From Dermacentor variabilis (Eukaryota; Arthropoda; Arachnida; Ixodida; Ixodidae), in assembly GCF_050947875.1 (NCBI RefSeq), contig NC_134568.1, forward strand, positions 203,051,729 through 203,115,728: a stretch of 64,000 bases of DNA, given 5' to 3'. This document shows, in pieces, positions 46,774 to 56,860 of this stretch (its first letter is position 1; each line of letters starts with the position of its first letter). A model generated the notes under the pieces. The model saw only the letters and a list, made by a program, of their open reading frames with translations, was not told where the DNA came from and did no database searches. Position numbers and translations under genes: made by a program.

Positions 46774-47852
46774 ACAACGCGCAGTACTGGAGTGATAGGA
46801 ATCCCCACTGATTGGCACAAACACAACACAAATACCAGTGGTCGTTTAATGTGTGGTGCGGTATTTTTGATGCCAACATTATCGGACCCATCTTTTTTGA
46901 CAACACACTAACGACGCAGCGCTAAGTCAACGACATCCTCGAGGGCCCCGTGAACGACGCCTGTTGCAACTTTCCACTTGCGCACCTTCCGAACATCTGG
47001 TTTCAACACGATGGCGCTACTGAGCATAGTAATAGTCAGCCTCGAGCATGGCTCGACAAGCATTTTCCTGGACAGTGGAGTGGCCAGCATGGATTTGTAC
47101 CCTGGCCTGCAAGGTTGCCGGACATGATACCGCTGGACTTCTTGTGGGGCTACGTGAAAGATCGCGTGTATAGCAGTGAAACTACCACACCGGAGGCCCT
47201 AAAGGCAAAAATAAGCAGAGTCTGCCGCGAGATTCCGACGTCGTTGGTTAAAGCTGCAACAGCACAAGTGTTGAAAAGGAGCAAGTACTGTATTGCTTAA
47301 GACGGTGACCTGTTTGAGCACGTGATTTAAGTGGCAGTGGAAAATAACCGCTGAAAACTGGTGTAAAACGTGACTGTTTAACGCACCTTCACCATGTCAC
47401 CCTATCCATACATAAAAAAAAAGTTTGCGACAAAGATAGAAATAGGTGAGAAACTGCTTCGTTTTGCCTCTTTTATGAAGTACAAGAGACAAAAAGGGTA
47501 AATGGCTAAAACAGTTGCACCTTTGGATGTTTTTTTGTGGGCGACTGAGACACCTTATGTGCTTTTCGTTCATTTTTTATTGAAACAAACTCCTGAGTAG
47601 CTCTTTTCTGTTTTTCCGAGAGCTGCGTTTTTCTTCTTTTGTGGTCTTTTGCGCATTGTTTTTTTTAACTTTGGTTGAATTTCTTTTGCAGCTTTGTTTT
47701 GTGCACGGGTTTTGTGATACACGAAGGTTAAAGCTATCCCGACTGCCTTATTATCGAGCACAACAATCCTGCGTTCGCAGATGCTGACGCTTACCGCACC
47801 TCGCTAGTTAGGTCGCGAAACCTCTCGAGTCATCCTACATGACGAAGCCTTA

Positions 47853-48100
47853 CACGATGCAGCGATAAACGAATGCAGCCGTATATCTTTCTAAGGTTGC
47901 TTGGAGGCGCTTGAGTAGCGGGGCGCGAGCGCGTATCTATATTATTTCGCGTATTTCGTGGGCTTTTCTTTTTTCTTAGAAAAGACAACCAGGCACACTT
48001 CAGCACGAAATAAATGCTTGGTTCGGAGATTAAGGGGCCCTACAGCTTTGTAACTGGCATTTTTGTGATTCAAGCAAGAATTTAAAAGTTCACTACTTAA
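47853..48100 (+). repeat. right subterminal region of the DD41D element (direct repeat 2)
   Basis: Partner of 46458-46705. Its outer part belongs to the long terminal inverted repeat. Confidence 0.9.
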
Positions 48101-48241
48101 AAGCAATTAATATTTCGTGATGAAAAAAGAATACTGGCTGTAAGTACACACGACTGCCGCTACGTGCAATGGGTACGATTTCTCTAGAGCACTTGGGCTT
48201 TTTTTTTAAATCTTGGTGCAAGTTAACTGGGACACCCGGTA

Positions 48242-48735
48242 TATGTATGTGGGATTGCGAGGTGACAGATTCCAACACAGAATACCAACCTACGCTGGCT
48301 TATTCCCTTGCAAAAGAACGAACGTAATATGCATTACAGCAGAGTCCTAGAGGCAGCAGCAGCAGCAGCAGCTCCGGTCCGGCGATCAGCGAACCGCGAC
48401 GTAAGTCTGATCGAGTCGTTCGTAAGGCAAGCAGTGACATTTCAGTGGCACGCAGCCTACTTACAGCTGTTGCTGTTATCGAGGCCGGTGATGTACGCAG
48501 GCGTGGAAGGTTTGCCTCGCCGGACGAAGTGATGACGCGTGGGATCCTTCGGCAGAGCTATGCGTACAGCTGTTGTATCGCCACATGTATGTCAAAATTT
48601 ACCAAATTTTGGTGAGAAATAGGTCTGTTGAAATGGCATCCTTCATGTCGTTTCTTTTGCTGTGCTGTTTAAATTTTGCACTATAATGTTTTCGTTTCCC
48701 TGAAGTCCTGCACTAAATTTTCCAACTTTCTGACG
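48242..48735. other. unassigned DNA with a short (GCA)n run
   Basis: A (GCA)n run of about six units at 48352-48371 within a 74-codon frame (48308-48532) that has no domain. Otherwise nothing recognised. Confidence 0.4.
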
Positions 48736-48739
48736 ACTA

Positions 48740-48990
48740 CTGAATGGAAATGATTGCATGATAATGATGGCATACTCCCAATTCAATGACGACAGTATGA
48801 TAGCGGTGGCATAATGAAGGAGTAATGACGTCGATGGAACGAAAAAGGCAGTGTGACGACAGCATGGCGACCATGGAATGACGTTTGTGATGACGATTAT
48901 ATGACAGCATGACGAGATGGCATGACAAGAGTCAGACGACGACGATGGAACAACCATGATGGCATCACTACCACGAGCACATCAACAAAG
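48740..48990. repeat. cryptic simple repeat rich in ATGACGACGATGG words
   Basis: catgataatgatggcatac, caatgacgacagtatgatag, catgacgagatggcatgac and gacgacgacgatggaacaac repeat without a fixed period. Reverse-complement counterpart of 43060-43215. It leads into the (GATA)n tract. Confidence 0.65.
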
Positions 48991-49008
48991 CCGGTAGATA
49001 ACTTGGCC

Positions 49009-49190
<182 letters not shown>

Positions 49191-49253
49191 TAAATGCCCG
49201 AAGTAGGCAGGAAATGCTAATCGAATTAAATGACCTCCTCCTCCACCTTCCTT

Positions 49254-49523
49254 TTATGCGTAGCGACACTTGACGTACGTGGAATGCAGAATATCAGACT
49301 TCAGCTGCGGTTGCTCCAGATGTCTTAGGAAGCATGAAGTTGACGCAGGAGCGGTCCTAGAGACCAACATTTTGTCGTGTAGAGATACAGTGCGCTGTAA
49401 TCTTTCCTTCCCGATTATAAGGCGTGCGTCAGCCGTGCATTTGCTACCTTCCTCATTGCCTATCAATCTCCGCTGAGATATCTTGGTGTGCCTATCGATA
49501 TATTCTGTACTAGTGGTCCCCAT
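49254..49523 (-). other. minus-strand frame containing the shared 72-bp module
   Basis: An 89-codon frame reads HTKISQRRLIGNEEGSKC, then TADARLIIGKERLQRTVS, with the middle part identical in translation to the module at 46702-46773. Sequence outside 49395-49470 is not shared. Unknown protein or non-coding repeat; the shared open frame could simply follow from shared DNA. Confidence 0.3.
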
Positions 49524-49529
49524 TGGCCG

Positions 49530-50250
49530 TAAAGAATCGTCATCCTGTCAGCGACGTAACCTCTCCATTTTTGCGAGAGTTGAAGCGTGTAAGAGATTTC
49601 TTGTTTTATAGCTTATTTACGTTCTGCACGTCTTGCGCTGCCCATGTGTACTACATATCCAAGCATTTTATAGGATATTTGCATGCTTTATTTATCCTTC
49701 CTCATAGGAGGCCATCACCTATAGCTGCTCCTTCCACTTGTGAATGAAGGCCTTAAAATTGTGTCTTTGCTTGTGCAGCAGTTGGCCATGCAATTTGTTA
49801 TCTTAGAAACGTTCATCATCCATTTGTTATTGATGTCATACGAACACTTTTCGCTTCGCACCTCCGATTTCTATTTGTTACTGCCTGCCCTGCTGAATAA
49901 TCGCAGTTACGGGGTTTTGCGCCACTGGGAGTGAAACAAACCGTCGGCCGTCTGCCGGAACACCTGATTTACTCCTCACGTCCTCTTTCTCTTTGTTCCT
50001 TATTCCTTGCCCGCTCTGCCCCGTGCACATCATATTTACAGGTTTCTTGAAAATTGCTCTCTAGAGTGCATTTACAGTGTCGACAGAATACCACTAAACG
50101 CTGCACTTGTGCATATGCCCTTCGTGCCAAAATACTGAAAGCTGTGTTTGCCTCTCTTCGGTCAAGAAGTCCTTGTGCGCGTGCGCAAAGTAAATGTTAT
50201 TAGCAACAAAACATTTTTCTTCAATATTCGTCTTTCTAGTTTAAAAACAT
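49530..50250. other. unassigned DNA
   Basis: Only short frames; nothing recognised. Confidence 0.4.
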
Positions 50251-50254
50251 TCAT

Positions 50255-50467
50255 TTAATTCTGGGGTTTTACGTGCCGCAACTACGATTTGATTATGAGG
50301 CGCGTGGTAGTTGGGATTCCGAATTAATTTTGAACCCCTGGGGTTCTTGAACGTGCTCCTTTTGCATTTCACCCCCATCGAAATGCGGCCACCACGGCCG
50401 GGAATGAACCCACGACCTCGGGCTCAGCAGCGCAACGTCATAGCCACCCAGCTCCCACGGCGGGTAC
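50255..50467 (-). mobile_element. tRNA-derived SINE (Ruka-like), full length
   Basis: Plus strand: ttctggggttttacgtgcc, gattatgaggcgcgtggtag, cctggggttcttgaacgtgc and catcgaaatgcggccacc, then the head ending ccacccagctcccacggcg. No clear target duplication. Confidence 0.85.
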
Positions 50468-51281
<814 letters not shown>

Positions 51282-52355
51282 TGGAGGAACCGCATATTCA
51301 ACACACACGCCGAGCAACCTCGTTTGTCAAGTGTCCCTGGCTCAAGTGCGTCACTTTCTTACCACCTTCGAACTCTTTCCTGAGCGACTTCCGTAGCTAC
51401 ATGGGTATTTCTGTTCCTTTGCCCCAATTCTTATTTGGCTCTTAGCCATTGAATATAATGCGTGGGTAGCGTGGGTGTTTTTGGACGCAGTTATTATGTA
51501 CATGACGTTCGCTCGGCGTTTGTGGCAGTGTTTTCATGTAACGAAGAAAAAGATTGAGACAGCTGAGTTTTTAGCACGTCCCGCTCTCAACTGCTTGTTG
51601 CTGCAATAGCATGGGTTAGATTCCCAGTCGCGGTAGTGGGTGAAATTTTGTTTTTCTTCGCCTTGTGGTTGAGGGCTCAGTACGACAAAGTTATAGTCGG
51701 GTGTGAAGGAGGCCTGATGAGGACGGTGTAACGGGAAGGGTGAACACAGCAAACGCAAATCTGAACTTGCAGCAACAAAGAAGAAAACAAACACGCCAGC
51801 TTTACACAGCATTGTTCGAAAACGATAAGAGATGGCGTCGCAACTGTTTTTCATTCTGTCCTTACATTTTTTTTTCTTTTTGTCCATACCTTAACGCTCT
51901 CTCATTAATCACGTCACGCCAACTACACCAACAATTACTATACTCTTGATTCTCAAAACGATAGAACTTACAGAAGTGAGCTCCTCCCGCACGAAGCTTC
52001 CCACATTCTTCCTCATTCTCTCTCTATCTCTTGTTTTCAACATGCTGTTTCGTTTCTTGCTTCAAATCAGTGAACCCTACTTACAGTGTGTGCGTACCAC
52101 ACATAGCCACTTTGACAGAACCTTCACCTTGCGCGCGCCATTCTTGTGAACGACGAGCACTTCTATTCTTTCAGCACATAATCGTTATAATGTTTCAGCC
52201 GCCTGATATTTCATTCTCATTTCCGTGTTTCCGAGCAGTGTCCTCTTCCCGTGCATTTCAGCACAACTATATCTGCGATGCCGATCCAGTCAGGCCACGT
52301 GTATTCAACTCACTATAGGCATATTTCGTTACGAGTATCCGGGCTTCGGGCCACT
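51282..52355. other. unassigned DNA; possible decayed SINE head at 51565-51640
   Basis: gcatgggttagattcccagtc (51610-51630) looks like a B box, preceded by a degenerate A-box region. Too decayed to assign. The minus-strand 117-codon frame (51887-51534) spans it and is not convincing. Confidence 0.3.
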
Positions 52356-52359
52356 AGAG

Positions 52360-52515
52360 CACAGCCGCCCTTTTTGAATACGAATTAAAATGCGGCCGCC
52401 TTTGATTGTGCGGTGAACGTTGTTGTGTGCGTTCGCGCGCATCAGTGGTTCTTCATTTGCAGCTCCCTTTCCTTTACTGCCTGCTTTCTCCTCCCCCAGT
52501 GTAGGGTATTTTTTG
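52360..52515 (+). mobile_element. I-group LINE 3' UTR fragment with SINE scrap
   Basis: tttgattgtgcggtgaacgtt and cttcatttgcagctccctttc, then ctcctcccccagtgtagggta, match 44457-44545 (tttgattgcgtggtgaacgct, ctctcccagagtgtagg). aaaatgcggccgcc just before it is a SINE-like scrap. Confidence 0.5.
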
Positions 52516-53350
52516 TCTCTCTCTGCTAATACTAATACTAGAGATAATACGAAGATGTACGCAACTTCAAAAATCACTGGCACTTGCACAACCTACAAAT
52601 GTGAATTCAAAGCAACGTTTGTAATTTAGGTCGCCTATGCAGGGCGGCATTAAAAAGCATTAAACCTGAACGTGAGCATCTCGCTTACAAGTGACCCTAA
52701 CGGCGGCAAAGCTCACGGTGAGGAGCCGTTCGCTGTTGGTTGACATAAAGCTGCAACTTTCCCATAGGATGGAAGTTGGGCCTCCTCCTCTCCGTTCCGT
52801 TTGAGTTACGTGATACGGATTCAAAGGGGACACCACAAATCACTAAAATAGTAAAGGAAGCTTTCTTTTTTTTTCGCTCTGGCTCTGACAATCTCGTTTC
52901 CTCCTCCATATCTTGTCAGCGTTCAACGCTAACGTAGAAGTCGTACTGAAGAATATCAGAGAACTTACAAAAGTGAATCATACGCGGAGAATCTAGGAAC
53001 GACATAAAATCGTCTACGAGTAACCATGACACGTGGTTTGTGAGAGGGATTTGAGAAGGAAAGAATATCCAAATGACAATTTTCCCGAGCTGAAAATAAA
53101 GGTCAATTAACATTGAGCCAGCCCTTAATGGTCCATATCAATAAGCTCTAACGCTAGAATTGTTCGTAATAGAAAATTCTGACCAGCCCTCATGCTAGAC
53201 ATATTATTAATGAAAGTGGTCAGCCAGTGGTAAAATTCATTTACGAACGAAAAGCTTTGTGAATTCGGCCATTGAGCATTACGCGGATTCATCTGAAACG
53301 GTGAATCCACGGAATGCAGCCACGAGAACAAAACCAAGCGAACGCGCTGG
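52516..53350. other. unassigned DNA
   Basis: Short frames on both strands; nothing recognised. Confidence 0.4.
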
Positions 53351-53353
53351 ATC

Positions 53354-53985
53354 TTGCGCTCGGTGCTGGGACTGGTCACCTTTTGGTTTTCTGCAATACG
53401 ACAGAGGCAAAGAAATTCATTTCAGCTTACCTTGCAATGTGGAGTCGAATGTGTCTTCCGCTGGTTAGCGATAACGTCTGCTGTTTTTGTTGTTATCTTC
53501 TTTCCCCCGAACTGCTTTTCAAGGTTCTTGCAGTTCTCAGATAGGGAACAGGAACATAAGACAACTGAGGTGACGCAAAGGGCAGCTAGATCTGCACTGC
53601 TGAGCAACAAGCCGAGGGGCGCTTCTGCTCCAGCGAGTTCTGGCGCCTCCTGTCGACCAGCGGCATGGTGGACCCACGGCGCGCTGTTCACCTGTGGTCG
53701 TCGCGCGGTGCCCTTCGGGAAAGCTTTAGCGGCGTGTCGTGTTCCGAGAAAGCCACGCACTCGCGAGGAGGGAGAGTGCGGAGAATTGGTCAAGGAGGAA
53801 ATGAGCGGCTCTCGGGGCCGTAACCCTCTTGCCGTCACTTCCCGGAACGCGATTCCGCGCGCACGCCCAGCGTCCAGTGCGCACGCGCCGCTCCCACCCG
53901 AAAGAGGGTGGAGCTCGACGACTCGCGTGATTGCAACGCCAGCATAACCAGTCTGCACGCAGAGGCCTCCTTCCCTAGGCAAAGT
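53354..53985. other. CpG-rich block with long frames on both strands
   Basis: Plus-strand frame 53354-53947 (197 codons) and minus-strand frame 53982-53422 (186 codons) overlap almost fully. Both have the Arg/Ala/Pro/Ser-rich composition expected from GC-rich DNA, and neither contains a domain. The block could be a CpG-island promoter or first exon, or a GC-rich element. A TATA-like aaattatttataacc lies at about 54034-54048 downstream. Confidence 0.3.
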
Positions 53986-54439
53986 CAGAGGGACGAAAAG
54001 AAGGGAGGGCGACGGGAAAAGAACGAGAGCGAGGTTAAATTATTTATAACCGTCGCATCCAGCTTGGGGAAGGCATTGGTAAAACGGCAGTTTCCTGCAC
54101 GTGGCTAGTTCCTCCCTACTCGCGAGTTTGGTAGAGCAGTGCGACACGGCTTTACAGATTTGGAACAGTGCGTCAGTCTCTGACCGAAACCGAGAGTTAT
54201 ACTAAGCTTCAGCCAAGAGTTTGTTTATACACATGCATGCATCAGTCCATATCTTTTCTTTAGCATGTGTTGAGCGTATTTTCCCCCTCCCTCTCTTTTT
54301 CTTCTTTTGTCGGCTCGTTAACATCGAATTTCTGAGCAGTTTGTGAGAGTGCTCGCATGTGGAAGCACGGCCTGGAAATTTGAATACGAGGCTGCGGTCC
54401 GTGTTCTTTTGACTACAACTGTACACTGGCACGTACCCA

Positions 54440-54480
54440 GGATTTTCTTTCGGGGGGGGGGGGGGGGGGGCACCCAAGGT
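54440..54480. repeat. poly-G run in a dispersed repeat scrap
   Basis: cacgtacccaggattttctttc followed by about 18 G and cacccaaggtaac. Similar sense to the gctacgcc...G-run scraps elsewhere. Confidence 0.5.
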
Positions 54481-54841
54481 AACTGTTCTATGCAAATGAG
54501 GGGGGTATCTTTACAAGTACAAATGTGAATAACACCCACCATTCGCCATAAAAACACGCAAACCCACAAAAGAGAAATGAAATAAGGTGTATTTTACAGG
54601 TACGCCTGTGCGATACACCTCTCCTTCACTTGGCAAACAAAGAACCGCGTCTAATTGACTCGTGCAGGAAGAACACTGCCAAGACCAAATGAAAAAGCTG
54701 AAAGTGTACAATAAAGATTACCTTAGTAGAATAGAACTTAAAAAAAAAACAGCAGTTGGCAACAAATGCACGCGGACCGCGCGGAGTCGTGTTACTCCGC
54801 CAGCCAATCACAGAAGCAAACAAAATCGTTGTCATGCGGCC

Positions 54842-54920
54842 TTTTCAAAATGGCGTCATACTTGATATCTTTGGAGCGTCTGCTGGTCTTGAGTCTTTTC
54901 ACCGGCGGAAGCAATGAGGT
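54842..54920 (+). other. candidate first exon with CCAAT and YY1-like motifs
   Basis: cgccagccaatcacagaagc (CCAAT box near 54802) lies about 40 bp before tcaaaatggcgtcatac, which fits a YY1-type AAnATGGCG motif overlapping a start codon at 54850. The frame reads MASYLISLERLLVLSLF, then TGGSNE, a short hydrophobic signal-peptide-like start, followed by a possible donor gag|gtgtgc at about 54918. All weak: no second exon or cDNA support. Confidence 0.25.
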
Positions 54921-55771
54921 GTGCAACAGACATGGACAAAATGTATGGAGTCGGAGCATTTCACTCTTCAAAAATCTGAGGTGCAGTTCATTTCACTGCT
55001 AAACCCGTTTTACTCATGAAACTTCACTGCCAACTGAAGTGAAACTTCACAACAAATAGTTGTAGCGAAGCAAGCATGTTATTTCAGTTCAACAAAGAAT
55101 TAGGCGTTCGCCATTCCACTATAATAGGCGAGTGAAAATGTATAAAATTAGGCGCTAATAATTTTATTTTTGTAGTTACCGCCTTATTTGGGTAACAGAA
55201 AAAGTTTGAAGTACGAAATATTTGCAGCCTTGAGGAGGAACAGTGGCTGGTGGTTATGATTGCGTGGGTGGGGCTTCATTGCAGACTTAAGTTGTATCCA
55301 ACTATAGTAGCGTTTGTTGAATTAGCTCTGGAAGAATTATACAGAAATATATGTTTGCGGAACAATCACAGTTTTTTTTGGTTCCCTCGTTTACTGCTCT
55401 AACCAGTTAAGTGCTACAACAGACTCATATTGTTATTTGGGAAGTGACGAAACGATGCGTGGCCGCCAGTCGCGTAAAACCACGCATCGCAGAGGACGCT
55501 GTGATTCTAGACGTACTGCGCCCACTGCGAAAGGTTAGAAAAACACCTACACAAGCACATGAGAGAAGTGGCTACGTTAGGCGGCTCGAATGACAACTGT
55601 AGAAGCGTCATTCAGAACACACGGAATTGTCCTCCACTTCCGGCGGCGTTTTCTTTACTTCCTTTTTAAATAAAAAGACATTGATCCATAAATATTTTCA
55701 TAAACAACGGTTAAACTTGTTAATTTTCGCTTTTCCTTCTTGTGTGACTGCTGCCTTGGCTCTCTCCATTA
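54921..55771. other. unassigned DNA
   Basis: gtgaaacttcac and ttcatttcactgct words repeat near 54985-55050. No coding signal. Confidence 0.35.
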
Positions 55772-55794
55772 GTGTGTGTGTGTGTGTGTGTGTG
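55772..55794. repeat. (GT)n microsatellite at LINE 3' end
   Basis: About 11 GT repeats directly after the LINE's AATAAAG (minus strand), so it is probably the (CA)n 3' tail of that LINE. Confidence 0.9.
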
Positions 55795-55795
55795 A

Positions 55796-56826
55796 TAACT
55801 TTATTTGGAATCCGGCGATTGGGAGGCCCGGGCCTGGGGCCGCCTATATGGCCACTGGGAGCTGCTGCTCCCGTGCGGCTTCCTTGGCTCGCTGGACGGC
55901 TCAAAGTTGGTCTTGGAGTTCTGAGCTGAGCAGCACGGCCGACCACCGCGCCCGTAGATTTTCTGGGGAGACTGCCATTTTATTTTGGTATATTTCACAT
56001 CCCCACAACATGTGTTGAAGGGTGGCTCTAACAGACTTGCATAGCTTGCACATATCGCTCTTGTATATATCGGGGTAGAAAGTTTTTAGTTGCATGGGAC
56101 TCGTATAAGTTTCTGTTTGTAGTCGCCTCCAAGTAACGGACACAGCTCTGTTCAGTTTAGTGTGAGGCGGTGGTAATACCCGCCTCCGATTTTGATAGAA
56201 TTTGGTAATATCACTAAATCTTGTTAATACATCTTTTTCTCTCCAGATTTCCTCCTCCGCGTTCTCCTGACCGATGGAAGTCACTCTTTGCTCAGCTCGG
56301 CGAGTAAAACCTCGAGCTTCGCGGTGTGCTACCTCGTTGAGGTTGACTGCGGGAATGTCTGGAGTCATATGCGCTGGGAACCAGATCAATTTCCTGCCGT
56401 TCTTCTCTGCATTGGATAACTTTGCTTCATTGACTCTGATGATGTGCCATACCTCAGGAGAGGTCCTACCTTTTGCATAATTTCTAATGGCCGCTTGAGA
56501 ATCGCTAATGATGTACTGAGCATTCGTGGAGACCAATGCTAGTGCAATGGCTACCTCCTCTGCGGTCTCGGAATGTTTAGTATTAACTGATACGCTTGTA
56601 AGGGGTTTTTGGGTGTGATCTACGATTACTGCTACAGAGCTATTTCTGTCTGGGTATTCAGCCGCGTCTACGAAGGTTGCTCTGTCGTCTGACCCAAAGC
56701 TTCGGATAATTTTCTCTGCTCTACTCTTGCGTCTGCCATCGTTGTAACCTGGATGCATGTTCTTGGGTATATTTGGTACTAGGAGTTTGTCACGAATTTC
56801 TCTCGTTATCGTGCTCTTTTCCCCGT

Positions 56827-56828
<2 letters not shown>
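55796..56828 (-). pseudogene. I-group LINE ORF2 3' half (RNase H, zinc knuckle); partner at 62307
   Basis: Minus-strand frame 56758-55901 (285 codons, readable upstream to 56828). It shows FVDAAEY (first catalytic Asp), HSETAEEVAIALAL (Glu), IISDSQAAIRNYAKGR (Asp) and a decayed His region (WFPAHMTPDIP), then VLPPPHTKLNR and the knuckle CKLCKSVRATLQHMLWGCEIY. The frame is lost near 55900; residual sequence leads to AATAAAG and a (CA)n tail. The RT half continues at 62307-63000 after a 5.5-kb insertion. Same family as 2737-3580. Confidence 0.85.
56818..56828. repeat. target-site duplication, left copy
   Basis: tttccccgtat, repeated at 62297-62307. The right copy has one more T, consistent with a duplication of about 12-13 bp that lost a base. 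Confidence 0.7.

Positions 56829-56860
<32 letters not shown>

Larger units (their letters stand above)
45979..47300 (+). pseudogene. DD41D transposase gene, frameshifted and interrupted
   Basis: N-terminus MPFTKDQEANMILAQGAAYG (45979) matches the helix-turn-helix start of arthropod transposases of this type. GNSTRKRHRTATV and VVTVFAANPHGRVRDASAEA follow, to a stop at 46272. After a frameshift, MHPYHVHLHQKLED, ENRLHFANWLFTKW and LWADETNFSR (first catalytic Asp) appear. An insertion (about 46460-46795) separates this from HWHKHNTNQWSFNVWCGIF, one stop, then WFQHDGATEHSN (second Asp) and PDMIPLDFLWGYVKD (third Asp) to the stop at 47300. Exactly 41 residues lie between the second and third Asp. 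Inactive in this copy. Confidence 0.85.
45411..48239 (+). mobile_element. DD41D Tc1/mariner-type transposon, complete ends
   Basis: Ends ccgggtgtcccagttaactt (left) and the inverted equivalent at 48220-48239 (right) are flanked by TA (45409-45410 and 48240-48241). Terminal inverted repeats are long: similarity runs about 240 bp (45411-45655 with about 48000-48239), including cttacagccagtatt and aagcatttgtttcgtgct. The element is 2.83 kb, longer than typical for this superfamily because of an internal ~330-bp insertion. It belongs to the TA-target Tc1/mariner superfamily. DD41D spacing is known from rosa- and visitor-type elements; which of these is not decided here. Confidence 0.88.
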
